From Alteromonas sp. KUL42 (GTDB lineage: Bacteria > Pseudomonadota > Gammaproteobacteria > Enterobacterales > Alteromonadaceae): DNA of 64,000 nucleotides. The notes beneath the pieces were generated by a model, which did not search any database, had not been told where the DNA came from, and saw nothing but the letters and a program-made list of their open reading frames with translations. A program made the translations under genes and the position numbers. Positions 36,312 through 43,083 of the stretch are shown here, piece after piece. The stretch covers positions 186,001 to 250,000 of the forward strand of contig NZ_BJKK01000003.1 in NCBI RefSeq assembly GCF_006538325.1, read 5' to 3'. How positions within the stretch are numbered: the first letter of the stretch is position 1; each line of letters starts with the position of its first letter.

Positions 36312-37142
36312 TCAGCAATCTTGCGTTACGCTTTCGATTATTTCGCCAAGCCCTACTCGCCTTACCTGCTTCATTGTATGTACAAATACAGTAAGAGATA
36401 AATCATTAATCGATTCGATAAGCGTCAATGCCGTACCTTCTGAAAATTGCGCTTCTACACCAATAGGAAGCACCGCAACACCTCCTTCACGTTGCAAATT
36501 ATTAATGGCCAAACTCAGCGAATTTGTTCTTAGTTTAGCATCTCGTAATTGCGGGTAAGCAGTAAGTAGCCAATCTCTAACTTTACTCCCCCAATCAATG
36601 GCCACAAAGTCCACCGCATCGATGGTATCTGTCTTCGTACCAACCCGATATAACGCTAATTTCCTTTCAAGCAAAACTTCGCTGTTCACTTCTTCAGACT
36701 TCAAAGGTTCTGTCGAGAACGCCAAATCAGTCACGCGCTCGTGTAGCTGACGGGAAAGTGAATCTAAAGTAAGCACTTCTGCCTTGACGGACCAATCGGG
36801 AAATTTGTTGTGTAAGTGGCTTAGCACTTGGGGCAGTAATAGTTCGCTGGCCAATTGTGTTGCCCCACAAACAACATATTCAGAAGACTGTATTTGAAGT
36901 TCTTGCTTAGCTTCGTTCAGGGTTGTGCACAATTGTTTTGCATAAGGCAGCAACTTTTCACCCGATTGAGTCAGTTGTATACTGTTGCGCTGCCTAATAA
37001 AGAGCGTCGTGTGGAAATATTCTTCGAGAAGTTTAATCCGTGCGCTAACAGCCGATTGGGTCAGGTAAAGGTTTTCTGCAGCTTTACCAAAATGGCGGGT
37101 TTTTGCCACCTCTATAAAGGTGGTAAGAAAGCGTATATCCAT
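36312..37142 (-). CDS. LysR-family transcriptional regulator, HdfR-like
   Basis: A 276-residue LysR regulator. The helix-turn-helix region MDIRFLTTFIEVAKTRHFG followed by KAAENLYLTQSAVSARIKLLE and RQRNSIQLTQSGEKLLPYA is very close to E. coli HdfR, which represses flhDC and is encoded next to the maoP gene. In this window a MaoP-like gene also lies just beyond, which supports the HdfR assignment. The remainder is the usual periplasmic-binding-protein-like effector domain. As with other LysR proteins it probably acts as a tetramer, responding to an unknown ligand. The two genes diverge, with a small gene between them. Confidence 0.82.
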   Translation of the reverse strand: MDIRFLTTFIEVAKTRHFGKAAENLYLTQSAVSARIKLLEEYFHTTLFIRQRNSIQLTQSGEKLLPYAKQLCTTLNEAKQELQIQSSEYVVCGATQLASELLLPQVLSHLHNKFPDWSVKAEVLTLDSLSRQLHERVTDLAFSTEPLKSEEVNSEVLLERKLALYRVGTKTDTIDAVDFVAIDWGSKVRDWLLTAYPQLRDAKLRTNSLSLAINNLQREGGVAVLPIGVEAQFSEGTALTLIESINDLSLTVFVHTMKQVRRVGLGEIIESVTQDC

Positions 37143-37271
37143 GCTTGTATTTAAAAAACCAAATCAAGATGTGTCTAAGTTGACACAGATGATACGGCAA
37201 GTAAACACAAAAGCACAGAAGCGCGCCGTATGAAACGGCACGCTTATTCAAATATTCACCAATATGTTTAA

Positions 37272-37439
37272 TTAATACTCTTCTTGGTGCAGGCGACGTT
37301 GCTTATCGCGGCGTTGCAAATCGCGCTTTTGCTTCGTTTTTACGTTACTTTGGCGCTTCGCAATCGGCTTTTTAGCGTGAACATCTTCCTCTTCTACCGA
37401 GTCCCATTCATCACGCTGGTAACGATAGTCTTTACTCAT
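37272..37439 (-). CDS. small highly charged hypothetical protein (55 residues)
   Basis: From the ATG at 37439 the product is 55 residues: an acidic tyrosine-rich start (MSKDYRYQRDEWDSVEEED) and a strongly basic C-terminus full of Lys, Arg and Gln (KRQSNVKTKQKRDLQRRDKQRR). The basic tail could bind nucleic acid; this is inference from composition only. An upstream ATG 11 codons earlier lacks a ribosome binding site, whereas AGAGAAA precedes 37439. It lies between the divergent hdfR-like and maoP-like genes on the hdfR strand. I do not recognise a family. Confidence 0.6.
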   Translation of the reverse strand: MSKDYRYQRDEWDSVEEEDVHAKKPIAKRQSNVKTKQKRDLQRRDKQRRLHQEEY

Positions 37440-37858
37440 TGATTTCTCTAAATAGTTGTTGGTTAAAAACACACTTTAATTATTGACCTTACACCGCAAA
37501 TAGAAAACGAATTTTAATCATCGTAGCGATAAGAAATTTTTATTGCGAGAATTTGACGTTTTAACTACCCCCACATGTTTTTCATCGCGGTATTCACTTT
37601 GCAGCCTTGTGTAAGGATAAGGTTTGCTCAACCCTCTGCAAATTAATAAAAATAAACATCTATTTTCAATATATTACGTAAAAGCGAATATATTCATCAC
37701 GCTTTAAACCGCCTAGCGAATTAATGCAAAATCATGGAAATTCCTTTGTAAAATATATAGTTAAAAATTTTTATTGATAAGAGAAAAATCTTTTGTTTTA
37801 TCTTCCTTTTTATTTCCCTTAAAAGTGCGCTGAAGACATTAATTACGTTGGGTATAAC

Positions 37859-38215
37859 ATGACAAGTTTAGCTATTCGACTCTCAGCAAAACCATTTATC
37901 GATCGCCAAAAATTTCCTTATGGCTTTCGAAAGTCAGGTGATTTCAGTATCACTGAAGCCGATTTGCTTACGAAATATGGAAAAACGTTAGTAAGTCTAG
38001 AAAGCGGGGAATTTTCACCTCAAAGCGACGATGAACAACACTTTGTGGATTTTATCTCTGGCCAAGTCGAAGCAAGTAATAACCTTGAAAAAGCATGGGC
38101 TAAATACGTACGACTTGCGAGAGGCAAAAAGCACTTTTACACGTTGCACAGCAGCGCCAGTAATCAATCTGATTACGACGATGATTTTTCTGATGAAGAG
38201 TTTGATGTAGCCTAA
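37859..38215 (+). CDS. maoP: DUF413 family protein, MaoP-like (macrodomain Ori organisation protein)
   Basis: A 118-residue protein. The stretch FIDRQKFPYGFRKSGDFSIT followed by EADLLTKYG aligns by eye with E. coli MaoP (formerly YifE), including the FxDxxxxPxGF and GDFTIxEAxLL blocks, and LEKAWAKYVRLARGKKHFYTL matches the MaoP 'VWSKYxxRIKRPKRFHTL' block. MaoP acts with the maoS site to organise the Ori macrodomain in enterobacteria; the same role here is inference. The C-terminal tail is acidic. The 419-bp gap upstream (37440-37858) holds AT-rich promoter DNA and no gene; in E. coli maoS lies in the matching intergenic region. A strong terminator follows the gene. Confidence 0.85.
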   Translation: MTSLAIRLSAKPFIDRQKFPYGFRKSGDFSITEADLLTKYGKTLVSLESGEFSPQSDDEQHFVDFISGQVEASNNLEKAWAKYVRLARGKKHFYTLHSSASNQSDYDDDFSDEEFDVA

Positions 38216-38277
38216 TTGGCAATAAGGCAAAAAAGTATCTCAAAGCTTTACACAAACAATGCTCAATATCAAAAACA

Positions 38278-38309
38278 AAGCCCACACTTCTCAAAGTGCG
38301 GGCTTTTTT
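38278..38309 (+). terminator. terminator downstream of the maoP-like gene
   Basis: AAAGCCCACACTT pairs with AAAGTGCGGGCTT around a short loop (one mismatch) and is followed by a T tract. It ends about 95 bp after the stop at 38215. Confidence 0.85.
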
Positions 38310-38533
38310 CATTTTATCTAGAGCCAGCTTATCTTTGTTCAATTTTGCCCCCATAGAGGCATGGCCATTTTTTAGCATATTGCTTAAGTACATTCCCTCA
38401 AACAACACTGATCGGTTGTTTTAGCGCATTGGTAAGAAAAATATCAAACAAATCGCTACGCGTTTTCAAAGACATACTACACTTACTACTTAGATTGTCG
38501 AACGCGCTAAAATCCCCCAATGGAGACGTAGAT

Positions 38534-39271
38534 ATGATGATTAGTTCAAAGCAGCTCACTCATTTTTCGATTCGCGCCACAAACGGCGACATTGGCGGTG
38601 TTCGTGATGTACTTTTTGATGACGATACTTATGTGGTCAGGTATTTAGTAGCAGATACAAATATTTGGTTACCATTAAGTCGAAAAGTGGTTATATCACC
38701 CATTTCAGTGAAACAATTCGATACTGAAAATAGCATCGTCGATATTGATATGACTGTGGAAACGCTTAAAGAAAGCCCCACAATTGAAGAGCACAAACCC
38801 GTTTCAAGAGAATACGAAGAACACCTTTTTAAATACTTTGGTTACGGTTATTACTGGATTGGTCCAGGCGCTTGGGGTGAATTTGCCCATCCTAACGAGC
38901 TTGTAGATCAACACCAACAATACACTAACAATGATGGAAAAAGTACGCATGAAAATCACTTGAGGGCATGCAGCGAAGTAAGTGGCTATGAAGTGGCTAC
39001 TCAAGATGGCAACGTTGGACATATAAGCCAGTTTATTATTGACGTCTCTAACTGGACCATTGTTATGTTAGTTGTCGACACAAACAATTGGTTGCCTGGA
39101 GGTAAGCATCTTGCACTGTTGCCCAGCGACATTATTGACATTGATTGGGCAGCACACCATGTGTCTGTGAAACTAACACATGACGAACTGGTTAATAGAC
39201 CTGACGTAGACGAAAATAAACTAAGCCAAGATGGCTACGTAAATACAGTATGCGCAGCCATAGATGAATAA
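38534..39271 (+). CDS. tandem PRC-barrel domain protein
   Basis: A 245-residue protein with two PRC-barrel-like domains. The first covers about residues 3-70 (FSIRATNGDIGGVRDVLFDD, VVRYLVADTNIWLP), the second about 135-210 (SEVSGYEVATQDGNVGHISQ, IVMLVVDTNNWLPGG). The two halves share the pattern G..GG.I.D...D.....V.YLVVDT..WLP, so they arose by duplication. PRC-barrels occur in the photosynthetic reaction-centre H subunit and in ribosome maturation protein RimM; in free-standing bacterial proteins the role is unknown, often stress-linked. The ATG at 38534 has GGAG 8 bases upstream; an earlier start at 38429 would add 35 residues with no support. No membrane segment is seen. Confidence 0.82.
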   Translation: MMISSKQLTHFSIRATNGDIGGVRDVLFDDDTYVVRYLVADTNIWLPLSRKVVISPISVKQFDTENSIVDIDMTVETLKESPTIEEHKPVSREYEEHLFKYFGYGYYWIGPGAWGEFAHPNELVDQHQQYTNNDGKSTHENHLRACSEVSGYEVATQDGNVGHISQFIIDVSNWTIVMLVVDTNNWLPGGKHLALLPSDIIDIDWAAHHVSVKLTHDELVNRPDVDENKLSQDGYVNTVCAAIDE

Positions 39272-39314
39272 CGTTAGTGGGTACGCTTTGAGCGATCGCG
39301 TTGTTGTGTACTTT

Positions 39315-39626
39315 TTATTCGCAGAAGAACTCGTACATAAGGGAAATCAGGCGTTTAACACGTTCATCCGCTAACCGGTAATAAATGGTTTGACCTTCTC
39401 TTCGTGTAGCAACCATTTGTGACTCGCGCAACAACGCTAAGTGCTGTGAAACGACAGGCTGTGAAACACCGACGATTTCCAACAACTCGGTAACGGATTT
39501 CTCTTCTTTAAGCAAAGAACACAACACCATCAATCGTGTTTTATTAGCGAATTGCTTCAGAAACAACTCCGCTTCAGACGCGTGTTCCAACATTTCATCA
39601 GATGTCATCAACATATCATTAGACAT
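39315..39626 (-). CDS. ArsR-family winged-helix repressor (BigR/SmtB type)
   Basis: A 103-residue ArsR-family protein with the core FANKTRLMVLCSLLKEEKSV and SVTELLEIVGVSQPVVSQHLALLRESQMVATRREGQTIYYRLAD. The recognition helix is SQPVVSQHLALLR. A cysteine in the LCSLL helix (residue 36) and one at the C-terminus (FFCE) are placed much as in sulfide/persulfide-sensing relatives such as BigR and SqrR, which work with rhodanese-like enzymes. Metal-sensing is the alternative. It diverges from a rhodanese gene with an inverted repeat in between, so it is likely to control that gene and itself. Confidence 0.85.
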   Translation of the reverse strand: MSNDMLMTSDEMLEHASEAELFLKQFANKTRLMVLCSLLKEEKSVTELLEIVGVSQPVVSQHLALLRESQMVATRREGQTIYYRLADERVKRLISLMYEFFCE

Positions 39627-39675
39627 AAGCAGGCTCGTATTTGTAAATAATAATCAGTATCAATTTAACCTTTTG

Positions 39676-39691
39676 TTATACCAAAGTATAA
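39676..39691. promoter_or_regulatory. inverted repeat, candidate ArsR-type operator
   Basis: TTATAC and GTATAA form a perfect 6-bp inverted repeat around CAAA, 50 bp upstream of the ArsR-type gene and 124 bp before the divergent rhodanese gene. The arms and AT-rich setting are like BigR/ArsR operators. Confidence 0.5.
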
Positions 39692-39815
39692 GACAATTTG
39701 CTAAGTTGCCAGATTATGCGACGAAACTCCGTCGATGCTATTGTTTTTGAATAAACTCAAATATACATTAGAGTAGCCTTATATTAAAGACCAAAATTTC
39801 AGTCAAGGGGATTAC

Positions 39816-40166
39816 ATGCTAATAGATATGAAAGCGCGAATAGACAATATGGATGTTGATTTAAGAACAGTTAGCGCCTCGCAAGCCGCAAAAGAAATGC
39901 GTGAAAATAAAGGTTTATTAATTGACGTACGAGAGCCCGCTGAGGTAAGTGCCAATCCAGTTAAATCAGCGATTAATATACCAAGAGGCGTCTTAGAGAT
40001 GAAAGTGCTGGAAAGGGTAAAAGAGGCTCATATGCCAATATACCTTCACTGTGCCTCGGGTGTGCGTGCAAAGCTCTCAGCTGAGCAACTTATAAAAATA
40101 GGATACGAAAACGTCAGCGTGATTACTTGCGCTATCAGTGACATTAATCAAGCCCACGGAGAATGA
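39816..40166 (+). CDS. rhodanese-like sulfurtransferase
   Basis: A single rhodanese domain of 116 residues. GLLIDVREPAEV is the first conserved block, and LHCASGVRA contains the catalytic Cys79 in the CxxGxRA loop, which should carry the persulfide. The next motif, QLIKIGYENV, is also typical. Such proteins move sulfane sulfur from thiosulfate or persulfides to thiol acceptors in the cytosol. Together with the divergent ArsR-type repressor it suggests a small sulfide or persulfide response unit. The ATG follows AAGGGG by 6 bases. A LysR regulator follows in the same direction after 56 bp. Confidence 0.88.
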   Translation: MLIDMKARIDNMDVDLRTVSASQAAKEMRENKGLLIDVREPAEVSANPVKSAINIPRGVLEMKVLERVKEAHMPIYLHCASGVRAKLSAEQLIKIGYENVSVITCAISDINQAHGE

Positions 40167-40222
40167 CACGCGTGTGCGTACTGTGCTATAAAAACCCTAA
40201 GGGATAATCAAAAAGGCACCTC

Positions 40223-41155
40223 ATGCTAAAGTCAACGTTGGAACAATGGCGAATGTTCAAAGCAGTCGTGGACGCGGGTGGATTTAATCAAGCAGCCAGC
40301 TTAGTACACAAAAGCCAATCTAGCGTGCATCACGCAGTACAGAAACTCGAAAATGCTATTGGCATTGTGCTATTTGAGAACGTTGGACGAAAAGTACAGT
40401 TGTCACCACAAGGTGAACTTATGTATCGCCGCGCTTCTTTTTTACTTAATGAAGCGCATAAACTGGAAGCGGTAGCAAGTAGCTTACAGGTTGGTACAGA
40501 AACCACGCTGCGAATTGCCGTAGACATTATATTCCCCTCAGAACTGTTGTATAACGTGCTTGCAAAAGTCTCTGCAGAATTTCCCATGCTCAGAATCGAG
40601 ATAGAAGAAACCGTACTAAGTGGTGCGAATTCTCTTTTGTCTAACGGAAAAGTGGATTTAGGTATTTCGCCATTCGTATATCCCAATGGCTTCAGTGAAG
40701 ATTTATGTGAAATAGAATTCGTCGCAGTAGCCCATGCTGATCACCCACTACACCAACTCAATCGAACGCTTAATCTAGAAGATTTGAAAGCACATCGACA
40801 AATAGTTGTAAGAGACTCTTCAGCTGAGCGAAAGGCGGATGTAGGCTGGTTAGGCGCAGAGCAACGTTGGACCGTTGGCCACGTTCGCACATCCCTCGAT
40901 ATCATTTCCCAAGGTCTCGGTTTTGCTTGGCTACCTATTGCCATCATTAAAGAGGAATTAGAGAATGGGATCTTGGTTCCTTTGCCATTGGACAACAACG
41001 CCGCATTACGCAAAGCCCTACTTTACTTGTCATTTGAGGACGGCGATACTCTTGGCCCTGCCGCTAGAGCGTTTATTGGCGAATTGCGCTACCAAACAAT
41101 GAACCTGCCCTCATCAGATTTCATGATTAGCGATTGCTCCGAACAACACCTTTAG
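40223..41155 (+). CDS. LysR-family transcriptional regulator
   Basis: A 310-residue LysR regulator with the helix-turn-helix FNQAASLVHKSQSSVHHAVQ then KLENAIGIVLFENVGRKVQL, followed by the standard effector-binding domain (LRIAVDIIFPSELLYNVLAK, VDLGISPFVYP). The ligand and targets are not known. AAAGGC lies about 6 bases before the ATG. It lies 56 bp behind the rhodanese gene and may share its transcript. No divergently encoded partner gene is next to it, so its target is not obvious from context. A stem-loop repeat follows immediately after its stop codon. Confidence 0.85.
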   Translation: MLKSTLEQWRMFKAVVDAGGFNQAASLVHKSQSSVHHAVQKLENAIGIVLFENVGRKVQLSPQGELMYRRASFLLNEAHKLEAVASSLQVGTETTLRIAVDIIFPSELLYNVLAKVSAEFPMLRIEIEETVLSGANSLLSNGKVDLGISPFVYPNGFSEDLCEIEFVAVAHADHPLHQLNRTLNLEDLKAHRQIVVRDSSAERKADVGWLGAEQRWTVGHVRTSLDIISQGLGFAWLPIAIIKEELENGILVPLPLDNNAALRKALLYLSFEDGDTLGPAARAFIGELRYQTMNLPSSDFMISDCSEQHL

Positions 41156-41164
41156 AGCGTACTT

Positions 41165-41217
41165 ATCCATTTCACATAGGAGTCCTCTCTCAGAATGAAT
41201 AGACTTCTATGCGGCTA
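41165..41217. repeat. dispersed stem-loop repeat, copy 1
   Basis: CATAGGAGTC (41175-41184) pairs with GACTTCTATG (41202-41211) with one wobble pair, beginning about 10 bp after the LysR stop. The same element, with shared ATAGGAGTC and CTCTCA blocks, recurs at 47740-47791. It may serve as a REP-like element or transcription end. Confidence 0.55.
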
Positions 41218-41334
41218 GGTAAGACACAACATTTTGTGCCAATTGAAATGAGCAGTACATGAAGGCAGCATGAGTAAATTTTTCAAGCGAGTGGGAAAAA
41301 TTGTCCTATCAAATTATCGCTAAACATGTGACAG

Positions 41335-41346
41335 TGTAAGCTTACA
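41335..41346. promoter_or_regulatory. perfect palindrome upstream of the phosphorelay operon
   Basis: TGTAAGCTTACA is a perfect 12-bp palindrome about 118 bp upstream of the first gene of the operon and 40 bp before the candidate sigma-54 promoter. The core TGTAA resembles the TGTAAAA-TTTTACA repeat at 4816-4836 upstream of the other hybrid kinase gene. The binding protein is unknown. The rest of the 308-bp gap (41156-41463) holds only the stem-loop repeat and the promoter-like signal listed separately. Confidence 0.4.
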
Positions 41347-41387
41347 TTTGAGATACCCCTTACATTCTGCGGCCAACAAACATATTT

Positions 41388-41403
41388 TGGTCGGTCATCT
41401 GCA
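41388..41403 (+). promoter_or_regulatory. candidate sigma-54 promoter
   Basis: TGG at 41388-41390 and TGCA at 41400-41403 place GG and GC exactly 10 bases apart, the -24/-12 spacing of sigma-54 promoters. The middle bases differ from the TGGCACG consensus at three positions. A transcript would begin about 50 bases before the GTG of the NtrC-type regulator, which could then activate itself. Confidence 0.35.
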
Positions 41404-41463
41404 AGGCATTAAAATTGCACTCGCAAACATTACAATAAGATTTATAACAAAAAGGACAACCGC

Positions 41464-42795
41464 GTGCTAACTGTACTATTGGTCGATGACGATACTGAAT
41501 TTACTGATGTTGCCTGTACCATTATTGAATTTTTAGGTCATGAAGTTCTAACGGCAGGAAATTTGGAAGAAGCCAGAAGTTGGCTACAAAAAGAAACCTT
41601 CGATCATATACTACTCGACTTTATGTTACCCGATGGTAGCGGCGCCCACCTTTTTAATGAGTTAGATTCTCTTCCTAAACCTCCACGGGTCACGCTCATC
41701 ACAGGTCACCCTTCTATTAAGGGGGTAATAAAAGACTTGTGTGGCCCTAATATCGATTATCTTGTTAAGCCAATTCAACGGGAAGAAATTGAAGACGTAC
41801 TGAGCCGTAAAAGCAAAAAAACAGCGCCTAAAGTTGAGAAAATTGAACGTCACTTTGATTTGCTAATTGGCGAATCTGAGGCGATGAAAGAACTGTACAA
41901 ACTGATTTCCAGAGTCAGTAAAACCAGTGCCAATGTCATGCTATTAGGTGAAAGTGGTGTAGGAAAAGAAGTGGTTGCTGCGGCTATTCACAAGGCGTCA
42001 GAAAGCGAAGGCGCTTACATTGCAACAAACTGCGGCGCATTTTCTAAAGAGCTCATAGGCAGTGAATTATTTGGTCATGAGAAAGGCGCATTCACAGGGG
42101 CAATAGGTCGCAAGGAAGGTGTTTTCGAGCAAGCAGAAGGTGGTACTTTGTTTCTCGATGAAATCACTGAGATGCCAATTGATATGCAACCTAACTTACT
42201 GCGAGTATTAGAAAATAAAGTGGTAATTCGCGTGGGCGGCACGAAAACTATTCCCGTAAATTGCCGTGTGGTGTCTGCAACCAATCGCACCATGGAAGAA
42301 ATTGCCCAAAGCAAAGTCCTGCGTGAGGATATCTATTTTCGCCTTGCTGTTTTTCCAATAACCATTCCCCCGCTTCGTGAGCGTAAAGAAGACATCTCAT
42401 TACTGGCAAAAACGTTTATAGATGAATTCAACAAAGAAAATGGTACGCAGTTTAACTGGGAAGATGCGCAGTTAGACACCCTACAAGCTTACGATTGGCC
42501 AGGTAATGTGCGAGAGTTGAGGCACTTTTGTCACCGCGCTGCAATAATGAGCGATCCTGAAAGCAGTCAAATTGAACTGCCAAAAACCATTGAATCGCCC
42601 TTTGCTCAAAAGCAAAGTACAACCCCAGCGTTACAAGCGGGCAGAACCATTGAAGATGTGGAGAAAGAGCTCATTTACGCTACCTTGGATAAGGTTAATG
42701 GTAATAAAACAATGGCAGCTGAGATGTTAGGGATAAGTACTAAAACTCTCTACAACCGCCTTCACGCCTATGGTGATATCAGCAAAGACGAATAA
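41464..42795 (+). CDS. NtrC-family sigma-54-dependent response regulator
   Basis: A 443-residue activator. The receiver (1-120) has LVDDD and the acceptor aspartate in ILLDFMLPDGSG, with the conserved lysine in YLVKPIQ. The AAA+ domain (about 135-360) carries Walker A GESGVGKE, the sigma-54-contacting GAFTGA loop (HEKGAFTGAIG), Walker B GGTLFLDEI and the RVVSATNR and FRLAVFPI blocks. A Fis-type helix-turn-helix ends the protein (NKTMAAEMLGISTKTLYNRL). It heads a run of signalling genes, so the kinases downstream are its likely phosphate source. The first codon is GTG with AAAGGAC upstream. Targets are unknown; its own promoter may be one. Confidence 0.93.
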   Translation: MLTVLLVDDDTEFTDVACTIIEFLGHEVLTAGNLEEARSWLQKETFDHILLDFMLPDGSGAHLFNELDSLPKPPRVTLITGHPSIKGVIKDLCGPNIDYLVKPIQREEIEDVLSRKSKKTAPKVEKIERHFDLLIGESEAMKELYKLISRVSKTSANVMLLGESGVGKEVVAAAIHKASESEGAYIATNCGAFSKELIGSELFGHEKGAFTGAIGRKEGVFEQAEGGTLFLDEITEMPIDMQPNLLRVLENKVVIRVGGTKTIPVNCRVVSATNRTMEEIAQSKVLREDIYFRLAVFPITIPPLRERKEDISLLAKTFIDEFNKENGTQFNWEDAQLDTLQAYDWPGNVRELRHFCHRAAIMSDPESSQIELPKTIESPFAQKQSTTPALQAGRTIEDVEKELIYATLDKVNGNKTMAAEMLGISTKTLYNRLHAYGDISKDE

Positions 42796-42854
42796 TGCGT
42801 AATAGTCGCTACTACTGTTTTTTTAAAGTTAAGTTAGGCGAGGAAAAAAATAAC

Positions 42855-43082
42855 ATGACAGAAAATGAAAGTGCCATGCTCAATGTTTTTGTTCATGATG
42901 CACGTAAGCCTTTAAATCGAATAACAATGCAAGCAGAACTGGTTAAAATGGCGCTAAATGGTGATATTCCCGCGCAGCAAGCCTTAACGGCACTTGACAA
43001 GATCATTGCCAGTGCCAAAGACTGCAGTCATATTTTAAGTGATTTAACCGCCCAAATGCATAAAGCTTCGTCGGACACTTAG
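42855..43082 (+). CDS. stand-alone HisKA-like dimerisation/phosphoacceptor protein (75 residues)
   Basis: Almost the whole protein is a two-helix DHp domain: NVFVHDARKPLNRITMQAEL contains an H-box with His14 and the HDxRxPLN pattern of HisKA kinases, and the second helix ALDKIIASAKDCSHILSDL matches the usual HisKA partner helix. There is no ATPase domain, receiver or sensor, so it cannot autophosphorylate alone. It is not a typical Hpt either. It may be a phosphotransfer hub, a decoy or a regulator of the adjacent kinase. The ATG at 42855 follows AGGAAA; an earlier ATG at 42795 overlaps the previous stop and would add 20 unlike residues. The next gene starts one base after its stop codon. Confidence 0.7.
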   Translation: MTENESAMLNVFVHDARKPLNRITMQAELVKMALNGDIPAQQALTALDKIIASAKDCSHILSDLTAQMHKASSDT

Positions 43083-43083
43083 T

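Noticed and set aside
38429..38533. A longer start for the tandem PRC-barrel protein
   Set aside because: The extra 35 residues show no family resemblance, and a good ribosome binding site precedes the ATG at 38534.
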